Shown here: positions 25,130 through 37,157 of the stretch, piece after piece | Layout: every line of letters starts with the position of its first letter | How positions within the stretch are numbered: position 1 is the first letter of the stretch | Assembly (NCBI GenBank): GCA_947034885.2 | Contig: OX344752.2 | Coordinates: forward strand, 24,990,386-25,054,385 | Source: Thuidium tamariscinum | Taxonomy: Eukaryota; Streptophyta; Bryopsida; Hypnales; Thuidiaceae | Direction: 5' to 3' | Length of the DNA stretch: 64,000 bases | Translations under genes and position numbers: made by a program | The notes under the pieces: model-generated | Seen by the model: the letters and a program-made list of their open reading frames with translations, nothing else | The model's database searches: none | What the model was told of the DNA's origin: nothing

Positions 25130-25540
25130 TCATAGGTGGTAAATAACAAGTTCCTAAGTTATGTTTCCCAAGGGCGGGCATGGGAAAAGGGCACAGACAG
25201 TTCTCCCTGGCCGCCGGAATTCTGGGCCCGGCCCGGGCGGCCCCTCAAAGAGTCGAGAATAACTTGCCCAGAATTTGGGGTCGGCTGCATTTTCGATGGG
25301 AGGGAATTATTATGGCAAGGTGCCGTGTGGGATGTTCTGGTCCTCAAACATTGGTCCACTTGCTACAAATAACGCCACCAATGGTGTTTGGGGGACTTGG
25401 GTTCAGGCTATTCCAAAGATAGACTCCCAAAATATCTGGTTCAGTGGGGGAGGGCAAATGCCGGCACGCAGAGGTTGCTTGAGTGCTGGACTAAGTGAGG
25501 TTTTTTGCCTTTTGGGGTTTTTCTTTTTTCCATTGTTTAA
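25130..25540. other. GC-rich pocket, unrecognised
   Basis: A sudden GC-rich stretch (for example GGCCCGGCCCGGGCGGCC near 25224) carries five overlapping open frames of 66 to 90 codons on both strands. Mutual overlap argues against all of them being real, and none has a domain I know. Its composition suggests an inserted or gene-derived piece. Confidence 0.25.
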
Positions 25541-26055
25541 CCCTTGAGCGACGTCCTGGACGTTTAGTGTGCGATGGATGACAAAGAATCTTTTTTCTAG
25601 GATAGAAGTGCAACTATTCATTCTTGGTATTAGGGCCAGCTTCCATGTGAGCCGGGCCGGTAGAACTTGCAAGGGAGAGCTACAGTGACAAGTGAGTGAT
25701 GACACTTCTATGTGAATCCGATGGGTGGGGAGATGTCGAGTAAGAAGAGCACACGTAACGATTCCCTTGAAGTTTGATCGCTCTCCACCAATCCCGTCTT
25801 CCACCGATATCGGTGAAGCTGCTGCTCCTGCTTTTCCGCTCACCGAGGCTGGCAAGAGAATCAGCAGCTCCTACTTGTCGTCTTCCTGCTTTCTTACCAG
25901 CCCGGCTCGCATGGAAGGTGGCCCTTAGACATGGAAAGAGGAAATCTTCTATAGTACTTTGACTTCCAATGAATATATTTGGCTTGTTCAAAGTAGAGGA
26001 TGTCACACTATATCAAAATGCATGATTTTCACAGCCACCAATCCGTCCTTTAAGG
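25541..26055. mobile_element. TTAA-flanked MITE, piggyBac-like, copy 3, split by a Tourist MITE
   Basis: TTAA at 25537-25540 and 26056-26059. The left end is CCCTTGAGCGACG and the right end CGTCCTTTAAGG. Removing the nested 292-bp element (25633-25924) leaves the usual ~220 bp. Confidence 0.8.
25633..25924. mobile_element. Tourist-like MITE (PIF/Harbinger)
   Basis: Inverted ends of about 30 bp, beginning GGGCCAGCTTCCATG and ending CATGGAAGGTGGCCC, flanked by TTA on both sides (25630-25632, 25925-25927). A GGGCC end and a TWA 3-bp target are the known Tourist signature. It lies inside a TTAA MITE, so it is the younger insertion. Confidence 0.8.
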
Positions 26056-26059
26056 TTAA

Positions 26060-26264
26060 GCCGGTGATCGTGGAAATCATAAATTACGATACCGCGGGAG
26101 TCATTAGTTCAAAATAATACAAAAGTTCTCGTTGGAAGGCAAAGCACTATGAAATATTGTTCCTTTCTACCCCTAATTTCAAAGATGAATAGTTGCATGT
26201 ATGTTCTATACAGAGAGATTCTCTCATTAATCAACCAAAAAATGGCTTCTAGATTGTTTATGGG
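26060..26264. mobile_element. TTAA-flanked MITE, piggyBac-like, copy 4
   Basis: It shares the TTAA at 26056-26059 with copy 3 and ends GGG before TTAA at 26265-26268. It is opposite in direction to copy 2 and has similar interior phrases (GAATAGTTGCAT, GAGAGATTCTCTC). Confidence 0.65.
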
Positions 26265-26629
26265 TTAAGGTACGAGAGTGATGGAGCTATTGACATTGAT
26301 GAAAATAGATGAAACCTACAACATATGTATGAAAGGTTAGGTGTTCATGTATAAAGTGTACATTAATCTAAAATAGAGTAATACCATACAAAGATTTGGT
26401 AGCATTTTGTGATTACATCTACTAATAAAACTAAGAATAACATCTTGTCAAATATACCTTACAAAAAGTTTTACATTTCTTTTTATCAAAAATTACTAAA
26501 CAAAACAACCCTCGTCTATACTCCTAGAATTTTCTTAAACTACATTATCATTGAAAACATTCAAAAACTACCATTTTTAGTATCGATACCATTTTTATTT
26601 CTTAAAAATTTATATATATATATATATTC

Positions 26630-27430
26630 TTATAGGATCTTGTAGTATTATTTCTCATGAAGATGTGGAAAAAGTTTGAGAAATTTCTATAGACTAGATT
26701 GCAAGATATTAGAGATTGAATTGACAAAACTCCTTTTTTTATCCTTGGAAAAAACCAAATGTGACAACTATACTTCACAAGGTCACATTTGTATGAAAAA
26801 AATTCTATATTTGAGGAGCTCTTTTGGATTCATTCTTCAAGGCAAGTTGGTTGTTTGCTTGAAAACTTTCAGATCATTTAGAATTGTACAACATATAGAA
26901 AAAAAAATAGTGCATAGAAAAAAATTGAGTGATTCAAAATACTAAATTGTTGAGAACTTAGTTATAGAATTGAAAATTGTCAATTTCAATGGTTATAATG
27001 TTGTAATAAACAATCTACATCCTATGATTGTATTTTTTTTTTAAATATTGAAAATTGAATTAAATAAAAGGACTTCAAAGCTTATTTTAGTATAGAAAAT
27101 CTATAATTGTTGCAAACCAATGATTCAAAGTTTTTTACATATATAGAGATCTAGGAATTGTAGGAAACCAATTTCAATTTTTTTAAAAGTGATTTTCTCT
27201 AATATGTTCGAACAACCTAGGTTGAAAAATAAACTACATATTATGCAATAACTTTTTAAGCTTTTAGTTAAAAGTTATGAAAATTGTTGGGCCTTAAAAA
27301 ACAAACTTGTATATATGATCATGATGTATAAAAATTTCAAAGAAAATAAATAAATTTTTTATTCATAATGAATTGTCCAACATCACTATATTTCCAAAAA
27401 AAATGCAATTTGATCCTTCCAAGTCTTTAT
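26630..27430 (+). repeat. Family P-related repeat, copy 3
   Basis: This region is collinear with 28440-29219: both contain AGATTGCAAGATAT, then TTGGATTCATTCTTCAA, then GGAATTGTACAACAT-like blocks in the same order, at roughly three-quarters identity by eye. The right end is lost near 27416 (TTTGATCCTTCC). Confidence 0.5.
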
Positions 27431-28439
27431 TTATTCACCTTTGGTAAATAACTGAGCACAACCAAATTATTAAACATTTTTGGATTTTTAGCTAGTTGGG
27501 TGCCTAGGCATTGGTCTATTGTAACTTTTACGCCATGGATCTTTTGATGGTGGCTAAGTATATTCAAATGTACTAAAAAACAACCCAAAGTACAACTTTA
27601 CATACAAACAGTAAAGTAATTAGCTAAATGAAATAGGCTATTGTAGTTTTCATGTAAAATAGGTCAGACTAAAATAAAAACACCAACTTAGAGATTGTTA
27701 TTTTTTTTCTAAATACATAAAATTTGGTTGTATCAGACCTTTATAGCCAAAATTATGGGCAAATAAACTTTGATCACTACTCGGTTTATCAAACTTCATT
27801 CACAATTTTATCCTAGTTCCCTAATTCTAAATGATTTGAGACTTTGTAGGTGGAATTAGGACATGGATTTTTACCTAATAGCCAAATTTAGACTCATTTG
27901 AGTACTTCTTCTAAGTTTTCATTCAAATTTGACCTAAAACTTAATCTTTTTATATCTTCTTTGTTTTATAGTCTTCTTTTTAAGTGTGAAGTATTTGTAG
28001 AGTCTATTTAATTTTTTCTATAAGTCTATGGTACTAACTTTCCTCTTTAATCTATTTCCTAAGTTCTTCATTAAAACTTCTTGATTGTTAAGTTTTTGAA
28101 CATTTTTTGCCAATGTGCTATTTTTAGCAATTTCATATTTTTTTCTTATAGACACTAATTTTAGCTTTCTAGATTGCTAAGACTCACTTGTTATTTGGAC
28201 TTTCTTTCTAAGAGTTATTGATGAATAAAGTTTGACTCCTAATCAATTCATCAAACTTTATCCGTTGATTTCTTCTAACCTAAAATTTGACATTGGCTTT
28301 TGTTTTCACTTACAAGTTTGATGTGATTACTACTTCTTAATCCTATACTCTTATTCTAGAGTTTTAGGTTTAACCCTAAAGGTTATTGAATATGTTTTCA
28401 CCAAAACTACTCTAAAATTGTCATTTCTAGGACAACTAT
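27431..28439. other. AT-rich sequence without gene
   Basis: No open frame or repeat boundary supported. Confidence 0.4.
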
Positions 28440-29219
28440 CAAATTTTAGAAAAAAAATATTTTTGGAATAATGTAACCATAGGATCTCTTAGTGCACTAA
28501 TTCAAGAAGATGTAGAAAAAATTTCAGAAAGTTTCGCCGTATAGATTGCAAGATATAGTGTTTGAAGTTGCAAAAGTCCTTTTTTTACTACTACAAAAAT
28601 CCAAGCAGCTGCGATTCAGAAGGCCACATTTGTATGAATTTTCTTTCCGAATGGTTGTTATTCTTAGATTCATTCTTCAATTCAAGTTGGCTACATGCTT
28701 GAAAATTTTCAAATCATTTGGAATTGTACAACATGTATAAAAGAAATAGTAAATAGAAAGAAATAGAGAATGATTCAAAATACTAAAGTGTTAACAATTT
28801 ATTTGTTGAATTGAAAAATGCCAATTCCAATGGTTCAAATGTTGTAGTAAACAATCTACACCCATTTTTTTTTCATTTTTTTTTCAAGAATATTGAAAAT
28901 TGAGTAAAATAAAGGACTTCAAAGTGATTTTAGAATAGAAAATCCATAACTACTCGGAAGTTCAAATTTTTATTTCCAAAAAAAATGATTTTTTCCGATC
29001 TGACCGAACTACCCGAGTTGAAAAACAAACAACATATCATGCGATAACTTTTCAACCATGTAGTCAAAAGTCACAAAGATTGTTGGGCTTTGAAGATACT
29101 CCTCATCCACACCTTCTATTAAAGTTTGGTTCCAAAATATCAAAATCTCTAGTCACACATACCTACTACCTACCCAAAATTGCTATGTTGCCAAAAAAGG
29201 CACTTTGGTCCTTTAGGGG
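28440..29219 (+). mobile_element. Family P element, copy 4
   Basis: It ends TTTGGTCCTTTAGGGG followed by TTAA (29220-29223). Interior is collinear with 26630-27430 and, more distantly, with 1645-2452. The left end was not found. Confidence 0.55.
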
Positions 29220-29232
29220 TTAAATAAACCAA

Positions 29233-30061
29233 TGACACTAGTTTGTGAGCCTAAAAGCACGAGCTTGCAAGCTATGAGCGTAGGTTTTGTGAGCCCAGAG
29301 AATTAACCAAAAAAACTGTGAATTTTTCAAGCCAAGAGAAAAAAAAGTGAAGTCATTTAAAAAAAATCTATTTATAGTAAAATTTCAGCTTTATGACCAT
29401 GGACCTATGACCGTGGAAATGTGGTTAATGTATTTTAAAATTTCAAACCCTACTATCTCTAAAGGACCTCTCAATACCTTTCCAAAAAAAAATTTGAATT
29501 TTTGAATTTTTTTTTGAGGTTCAAAATCCAAAATCTAACAAGGGGTTTTCGAGGGTGATGAAATCATGAAAAAAAAAGAAAAAAAAGAATTTTTTTTTTT
29601 TTCCGACTTTATCACCCTGAAATTGATCTCTCGGTACCGAGAGAAGGTTTTCAAGGGTGAAAAGTCGCAACAAAAATGAACTAGTAACATAGTCGGAAAA
29701 AAAGAAAAAAAAGTTGAAAAAAAATGAAAAAAAAAGTTTTGAGAGCTCCAAAGCCCTCTACCTCCAAACCCCTTTCAATATCAAGAGGGATTTTGGAGGG
29801 TGATGGAGTTGCAAAAAAATTTGAAAAATAAAAAAAGGACTGAGAAAAAAATTGAAAAAAATTGAAAAAAAAAATTTTGAATTTTATTTTTTGAAAGTCA
29901 CAAATTTCAAATCTCATGAGGGGGATACTAGATATAAAAATCCTAAATTCTTGAAGCACGGTAATAGGTCCATGCTCTAAAAATCACTAAAAATTTCACT
30001 AGAAATTCTAGGCTCATATGCTCATAGGCTCACGCTCACAGGCTCACAAAATAGCATCCCC
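29233..30061. mobile_element. TIR element with TTTGTGAGCC ends (family G), copy 1
   Basis: Ends TTTGTGAGCCT at left and AGGCTCACAAAATAGC at right are inverted, and GAGC-type decamers are repeated near each end. The middle holds long A and T runs (29560-29900), which create spurious Phe-rich open frames on the minus strand. The second copy is at 55234-56703. It lies immediately left of the piggyBac. Confidence 0.6.
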
Positions 30062-30833
30062 ATTAACCCTTTAGTGACCAGTTGACCAAGTTTTGGTTGA
30101 TTTCGGTACTCATCAGCCTTTGAGACTCGTCAGTTCATCTAATTTGGGGAAACACAGCAAGTAACATAAGTTGAATATCTTCATACGCTCCTTTTGGAAC
30201 AAATTTCATGTCAAGGCACGAAAACATGCAAAAGTTATGTGTGCTCAAATAGATGGAGCTGGGCCTTTCAAATGGATCTCAATAAAAGAAATACAAATTT
30301 AGTGTAAAAGACGAAGAAAAATATGGAGGATTGGAAGTGTTTCCTGGTGTGGACAAGGTCAAGGAAGTATGGGGAACGTGTGAACTTTAGTGCATAAAGA
30401 ACGCCATGTGGAAGAGCTTCATCAGTACGTTGTTTTTTGGCGGGCCTCCAACTGCCACATGAACTAAACAGACCGTTGAGGTTGTAGAGAGGGATCCGAG
30501 GCGAGTTCCTTTCTTTGCAAGGACACTCAGTCCTCTTCAGCGATGACGTTTTGGTAGGGGTAGACAGACTACAGAATGTGTTGAAGCCGTGCATTTTCTT
30601 GGTTTGTTACATACTAGGACTAATTTTCGAATTTGTACGCTTTGGATTCTTTTCTACCACTTTATTGATGTACTTGGATGAATCAAGCAAAGAGTGGGAT
30701 TGCAGGATCAGTGCATTGGAGTGGACAGTGAGAATTAGTTGAAGTGCTCATCAACTTAGGTAGTGGAGATCAGTGAGTGGAAGCCAGTGGTAACAATTAG
30801 TAGTGGTTTTTGAAATTATACCGTGGAGTTCTA

Positions 30834-31250
30834 ATGCGTCGTGGAAGTAGTGGCAAGCATGGTGGTGGAAGTGGGGAGATGGTTGCTAGAAATGGAACGA
30901 GGCAATTCAGCACTGATAGATGGCTAGATCCTCCTACCACAGCCAACAGTGACACAGATACCATCCAAATATTATAGGACTTTGCACATAAAAAAGGAGT
31001 GGTCGGGAGGAATTTATGCATTCTTCTGGGTTTGCTTGAGCGGGATTATTTGTTGTCGATACCTGTTCCTGACGGTGCATTGGGGTTTGAGGACTTGGAT
31101 GATGTTACTAATCGGCAACTTCGTTGGGTGTTCCACAAGCATTTGGCCACTATTCTCAGGTGGACGTATCGAAGGGTGGAAGGAGATCCTGATGGGATCC
31201 CTGACGAACTCAATGGCATTCTCCAATCAAGGGTGTACCCCAGAGCTTGA
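30834..31250 (+). pseudogene. Additional open frame in the piggyBac, unrecognised
   Basis: A frame of 138 codons opens with ATG at 30834, contains one TAG at 30975-30977 and ends at 31250. The N-terminus is Gly/Ser/Arg-rich (MRRGSSGKHGGGSGEM); the second half is a compact-looking domain with an Asp/Glu-rich loop (LGFEDLDDVTNRQLRWVFHK) and a Trp/Arg segment (TILRWTYRRVEGDPDGIP). I do not recognise the family. It could be a second gene of the transposon, the distal N-terminus of the transposase joined by splicing, or captured host sequence. Its codon use and composition stand out from the AT-rich flanks, which argues for a real former gene. Confidence 0.4.
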
Positions 31251-31581
31251 TCATTCTTTACCAACTGGAGTTGTGCTCAATCTGGACATTGAAGTACATA
31301 TTGCTGAGGAAAAGCTTTAGGGTGTATATAGCAATTTGCCAACATTAGCAAATCTTCCCTCTTTGACAATAGGTAGTGGTCACATTCCTCAAATACGGAG
31401 TCAAACAAAGGCTTCAAACTTGCAACTTGTGCGGATAGAATTGGCTTGGCGTTGATAGTACTTCCCAATGAAGTATTAACATCGATTCCGTGCTCTCGGA
31501 AGGTTTCATCGACAGTCTCGTCAAATATGTTTCAAGTGCACTATTCGATTGAATCAACTGTAGCTGACAAGGAGCAGGAAG

Positions 31582-34500
31582 TGTGAGCGCTCCTAACTCC
31601 ACCCTAGAGCTAAGAGTTTATCACACGGGTCCAGTGTCTAATTGAATTTTCTTCCTAATTGAGTATTAAAAGAAAGCCTTCCAAGCAATGAACTCTTTTA
31701 GTCACGTTTTGAGTGTTTCTAATCTAATATTATGGTCAAAGTTCAACTAGTCTACTCTATCCTATTCTACTTTATTGGTTGAAATTGCATCTAGTTCTAG
31801 TTCCAAGCATTCGGTAAAAAGAAACTTAACAATAAAATAACAAGAATGAAAATCAAATGGGAGCGGTTTACCTCCTCTGCGTATATCTCCATCGTCCCGT
31901 CATCGAACATCATCTTGTGTAAATACTCCCCCACAACCTCGCCATCAAAATCATCCCAGCTCTCCATCTAATCCATAGTAGTTCTCACGTTGTTGGTCAG
32001 TTAAATCTAACCTGGTTAAAAGGAAACTAAAGGTTATGTAGTGCTAATTTAATTGAATAATTCTTTTAATTCCTACATCCCAGGTAATTAGAAAATACCG
32101 CAATTCAAATTAGTCTACCTATTTTGTTAATATTCTATTCTAAAGAAATCAAAGGAAATTTAATGGTTAACTATTATTTTGGTTTGAATTTGATATTCTA
32201 ATTGATTCAAATTTAATTTAATTAATTTGAATGGGAAATTATTGTCAAATCTTTTCAAATCTAATTAATTTCCGAAATTATTTTAAATCCTTAAAGAAAT
32301 TAGTTGTCAATTTGTCCCTTCCCTTTTGTCTTATTAAAGTATTTTAAATCAAAACTATTGTCAAATCTTTTCAAATCTAATTAATTTTGAATTTGCGTTA
32401 ATTCTAAAGAAATTGGTTGTCAATTTGTTTGTTTCCCTTTTGGCTTATTAGGCCTAATAAAACAAAACCAACAAAATTCAAACCTTCTAAGAATCTAATT
32501 AATAACTAACTACCAAAGAATGTAGAACATTCCTAAAGAACAAGAATAAAACTCAATAGTATGATTCCTTTTAAATAGTTATTTAATATCAAAGGTCAAT
32601 TCTCATGGAATAAAGAACCTTATTCAATAGTAATATTCCTTTGGATATTAATTCTATAATGTTAACACCTTACGTTTTGCAATCCCCGAGCCTTAATCCT
32701 CTCAGAAGTCTAGTTTTCCCCTTCAATTGGTTTTGTTGCAATGTTTCATGAGAGAGACGACAGCTATGGAGTTTGAGTATTGATGTTTTGGTGAGAAATG
32801 TTAAAACTCTAAGATTAAGATTTTTAAATGAAATCAAAGAAAGGTGGGCGTGGCACCAACTGCCAACCCTTGATTTTGTTAAAAAATCAAATTTTGTGTT
32901 TCAAAAATCTCACTTGTGTGTGTAAGTAAAGTTCGGCCTAGGCTCTGTCCGCCCGGCCCGCTAGCTCTCTCCGCCCAGCTGCTGGCTCTCTTCGCTCGGC
33001 TGTTGGCTCAGTCCAACACTAAGTTGGATTTTGTTTTGAGTACTTTTAAATTTTTGGGTTTAACACACCTTAATTCCAATGCTAGAATATGTGGCAATGT
33101 TTAACGGGGAGTGGGGGAATAATCCCACTTGGTGATTAATCCTTTGAACCCCCAATTCAAGGTTTTTTAAGATTACAACTTTGGAGTATTATAAGTTCAA
33201 AGCTTCGCCGTGAAAATGTTGAATAGTATTTTAAGAGTTTTATTCACAAAAGGAGGTACACATGAAAGTGTTTAACCGAACTTTCACTTTAAATCCTTAA
33301 AATGTTTTAGTATTTTGGGATTTTGCAACCAAAGGAGGTACACATGACAATGGTTAAACCGAACTTTGGTGCTCAATGCTCAAAATTTCCGTGAATTAGT
33401 GGCAAAGGAAGCGTCGAGGTCTTGCCTCTTGATTATGTGACAAGAAAATGAAAATTGAAGGGGCCCGAAGCCTTCAAACTTGAAAAGAACTAAACATAAA
33501 CAAGACTTGGCCAAAATCCTTGGTTCAAGTAGTGCGCCGACCGTGTCGGTGACACAAGTAACAGAAGAACAAAGTGTCGGTGCGAGAAATAACGGTACTG
33601 ACAACCTCGAGGGGGGCCCTTATATACCCGTGGCCGGGCCCCTCTCGGTAATTGCCAGTGAAAATACTTTGTTACTTCTTATCCTAAACTACCCTAATGT
33701 AATTCCAAAATAATATTTGTTTAATGGTGGAAATTTCTAAAAACATCCCCATTTGGCTAACGAAATCTTGACCAAATCAAATCCAAGATCTTAACCCAAA
33801 ATATTTTGGAATTAACCCTAATCTACCTAGATTTTTTGCAAATTAACCAAAAGTCATTTTGAAAATTGTCTTTCTTTAGCCCAAAGATGGATTTTTACGC
33901 AAAAAAAAGATCTTGACCAAATCCAATCTTTGATTGTCCAAGAGATATTTCCAAAATCACTCTTAATTAACCGCAATTAACGATTAAAAAGTCAAACTAA
34001 GAGCTGACCCTCTCTATCTTTTAGGGAACAACTCGAAACGGAAAAGCGTCTATGCCATTGTCTTCAGAAGACCCCATTTAGCCTAAAGAACCCCTTATCC
34101 CTCACTCCTAGGCCGTTTGCATGCCCAAATTGGAATTACGGTAACTCCAATTAAAAGTCAAAAATCTAACTTTTAGGATTTGTGCATTTTGATGAATCTG
34201 TTAGGCCAAGGTTGTTAGGAATGTCCGTGAGAGTAAGGAATGACTCCTTATTTTTGACAATTGGACATCATTCACTCCTGATACGCCGGTCAACACGCTG
34301 CCAATTTGTAAATTCCATTGAAATTCGATGTCGATGCCGATTCTGGTAGTTGAGAATGTCGAAATGTCTTCAAACTTGACCGGGCGCTTATTAAGCACAC
34401 AAAAATCTATCCTAATTTTTAGTGAGATTTTACCGCATCATACGTAATTTCTATGAATTTACAAACATTTCTATGTGCGGTTGACTTTCCATGGAGTCAA

Positions 34501-35104
34501 CGTGGAATTTCGGAAAAATCCGAAATAAATTGGGTAGCATCTAGGGATCTCCTAGATTCTTAGCGTAAGTTTCACGCGACCTTGCACTAGTCTAATTTTA
34601 GTAATTTGGAATTACTTTGCCCAATTGGACAATTTAATTCCCAATGACCGGGAATCTTGGACAATTGTTTGATTCTTGTTCGCTCCTAGTCATTCGCAGT
34701 GACTTTACTTTTAAATCCAATTTGTTCCAAAATTGAATTTAAGCCTTAGTAATTCTTCTAGGCTCGTAGTAGACTCTTTTGGCTTAGTTTGTATGCCATG
34801 TGCATTCTTAAAAGGTTGACTTTGCACAGACAAACACTAGGACTGACTAACTCTCAATTCTTCAATTCTCTCGGAACTACTAAATCTTTACACAAACTTA
34901 CTTTGGAGACTTAGAATGATTCAAATTCCTAGGATTAGGAATTTTCCACCTTCTAAGTTGGTTTTCCACCATTTTGGCATAGACTGATACCAAAACTCCT
35001 TCAACACTCTTTTTATGTTCTTTTCATGTATATTTTAGCTAATTTTCACTATTAATTCGCGAAAAATGAACCCAGAGTCTTGAGTGCCATCTCGAGGGCT
35101 CACA
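31582..35104 (-). mobile_element. Solo-LTR-like unit A (LTR retrotransposon fossil)
   Basis: The unit begins TGTGAGCGCTCC and ends GGGCTCACA, has TG...CA termini, and is flanked by GGAAG and GGGAG (4 of 5 match). It is 3523 bp long. A TATATAAGG box reads on the minus strand at 33618-33626, which sets the orientation. No primer-binding site, polypurine tract or pol-like frame is seen, so it looks like a single LTR left by recombination or a non-autonomous unit. It is the same family as the unit at 41234-45132. A 96-nt exon-like segment (31872-31967) and a two-copy GGAGGTACACATGA tandem repeat (33255-33360) lie in its distal half. Confidence 0.75.
31872..31967 (-). other. Conserved 96-nt exon-like segment in LTR-like unit A
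   Basis: Read on the minus strand, a 32-codon open segment starts ATG directly after TTAG and ends GAGGAG directly before GTAAAC, a good splice donor. Translation begins MESWDDFDGEVVGEYL and ends TMEIYAEE. Equivalent segments of exactly 96 nt occur in the units at 41234 and 52946, with changes mostly at third codon positions. Confidence 0.55.
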
Positions 35105-35447
35105 GGGAGCACCATCAACGAGAAGCCCTACTCAATCTCGTGCTAAGCGAGCTTATCGGAAGAGGAAGGCTACAAATTTAGTGGCACCATCATGTCATCT
35201 CAATGTAGAAGCTGGTGGAAGCAGCATGGAGCGTTGAGGAAGAGGTCGCCACATCCCTAGCAAGGGTCATGGACCATTTGTAGACTTTTCAGTGTTGTCT
35301 CTAGAGAGGGAAGTGCCGAGACCTTCAATTTTCTTCACTCCTCCGCAGACAAGGTCACATTGTTTGACGACAACAACTACAAGGACCACTAGTGCCTGTG
35401 CACCGCGGGTTCTCTTCAGGCAAAGCATTGGACTCGAAGATTTTTAA

Positions 35448-35744
35448 ACTACTAAAAGACTTGGGAAGGAGCCGTTGGTCGACGGCCAAAGCTCCAACGG
35501 TCTTGTAGAGTCTGATGATATATTGCAACCCATATTGACTGTAGAAGATGTTCTATCTCATTTCATCAAAATTTCCTTTATGGACATGAAATGGGGTGGA
35601 GAGTTCCTGGAGACCATGTGCGGTATTGCCATCGAACGATTGCTTCAAAGATTTGTGACTTATGATAACGAATATCCACGTCTCTTGTGTGATTTCGGTG
35701 CTGACTTGGGCATTCAAGAGGTCTTCGAGAAGGACTGTGAGTTT
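35448..35744 (+). pseudogene. piggyBac transposase, N-terminal exon
   Basis: An open stretch of 99 codons leads to a strong donor GTAAGC at 35745 in phase 0. Residues include SDDILQPILTVEDVLSHF and ERLLQRFVTYDNEYPRLL, an acidic/amphipathic N-terminal region of a type usual before the piggyBac core. The true start is not seen and may lie upstream, across unit A. Confidence 0.5.
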
Positions 35745-36139
35745 GTAAGCGGTGCTGGGGCAAACCAAGTTGTTGGACACTCCTCTGCAATGTTTGAAAG
35801 CAACACTCAAAATCAGATAATTTGTATTTTTCTATTTCCTCACATTGTTGCCATATGTCGACCTTTTGGTTTGTTGGTTTCGATTATGTCTACATAGCAG
35901 TAATGTTAGTACATGTGAATCAAGTGATCAATTGAAGAATCCAATGACACGTGGAATCACAGTACCTCATTGCAAATGCAGGTGAAGCTTCAATCGTCAA
36001 TGACCACCTGTATTTAAAATTGTGGCAGCAGTGATTGACATCTACAATATACATGGTCATCGATGCTTGTATTTATTACATTTTTGACTTGAAGTTTTGG
36101 CACACATATTCTGACATTCTTTTTTGTTTTGTGATGTAG
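35745..36139 (+). other. Predicted intron of the piggyBac transposase
   Basis: 395 bp starting GTAAGC and ending TTTTGTGATGTAG after a T-rich stretch. Both flanking exons are in phase 0 and the joined frame stays open, which supports real splicing. Confidence 0.5.
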
Positions 36140-37157
36140 ACCAATCCTATCCATGAAGTAACCAAAGGAGAGCAATCATCGGAAGACGAATGGAATCCTG
36201 ACTTATGGGATTTTTGCTCTTCAAGGGATTGTTATTCTTCTGGGTCTTCAGATGAGCGAGTGCAGCCAGAAGACCAACCTGCATCACTGCTTGGAGAACT
36301 CGGGATGTATGGATATGGACCCCTACCTGAAGATGAAGACTTCCTATTGAAGTTTGACGATTCAAACTGGCATGCAAAAACGTGGTCTCTTTTACCACGC
36401 TATCCATTTAGTGGGCCGTGTCCTGGTCCAACGGACAAGCTTGGTTCGGATCCCATGACCCTTGTTGAGAGCTTTCTCTGCTTTTGGGATGATCGAATTC
36501 AAAAGAAGATTGTGCATGCTAGCAATGTTTATGTAAACTATATTGATCCTCAAACAGGGAAACGCAAGAGACGGATGTCGCTAGTTGCCAAAATCACCTT
36601 CCTGGAATATCGTCAGTTCTGTGGCATCATCATCCTAATGGAAATCAGAAAGAAACCAAACATTAGAGACTATTGGCTTAGAGTTGGTAGCACCCTTCAT
36701 TGTTCCAATGTTGTTCGAACCATGAGCCGCTTCAAGTTTCTCTATATTCTAAGGTGCTTGTATATGGTGCGTAAGGGTTCTTACGTAACTGACAAGTCAG
36801 ATCTTGCATTTGATCCTCTCGGAAAATGCCATTGGATTTTAGATGCTCTCACGGCCAACTCAAAGGCACTATGGAATCCAGGTCCATACATCAACGTTGA
36901 CGAATGCATGGTTGGTTACAATGGCAAGTTCTGTTCTTTCAAACAGTACATGCCGATGAAGCCAATAATACACGGCATAAAATTGTGGGTCCTTGCAGAT
37001 AGCTCCACTAAGTTTGCGTGGAATATGGAAGTATATGTGGGAGCAAAAAATGAACGTTGAGTTGGCTTCATAGAGCCTTGTCAGGCTCAGATGGGCTTGG
37101 AAGCTGCTGTGGTCACACGTCTCACTACCGATATGGAAGGCATGCATTATCGAGTGG
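36140..37157 (+). pseudogene. piggyBac transposase core, first catalytic Asp
   Basis: This exon is open from the acceptor at 36139 to a TGA at 37058-37060 and continues in the same frame to 37157. It contains an acidic Ser-rich segment (GEQSSEDEWNPDLWDF, about 36170-36220), then the DDE_Tnp_1_7 core: the N-terminal helical part (LVESFLCFWDD), RDYW, then VDECMVGYNGKF with the first catalytic Asp encoded at 36899-36901, followed by the family hallmark KQYMPMKPIIHGIKLWVLAD and MEVYVG. Apart from the TGA it looks well preserved. Unit C interrupts the next codon but one before the second catalytic Asp. Confidence 0.85.

Noticed and set aside
25136-25547. Overlapping open frames in the GC-rich pocket
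   Set aside because: Five frames on both strands overlap each other and none has a domain; high GC reduces stop codons by chance.
29521-29959. Phe-rich open frames of 76 and 92 codons on the minus strand
   Set aside because: They are produced by long A runs within the family G element.
36869-37147. Minus-strand 92-codon frame in the transposase
   Set aside because: It is antisense to the conserved piggyBac core.
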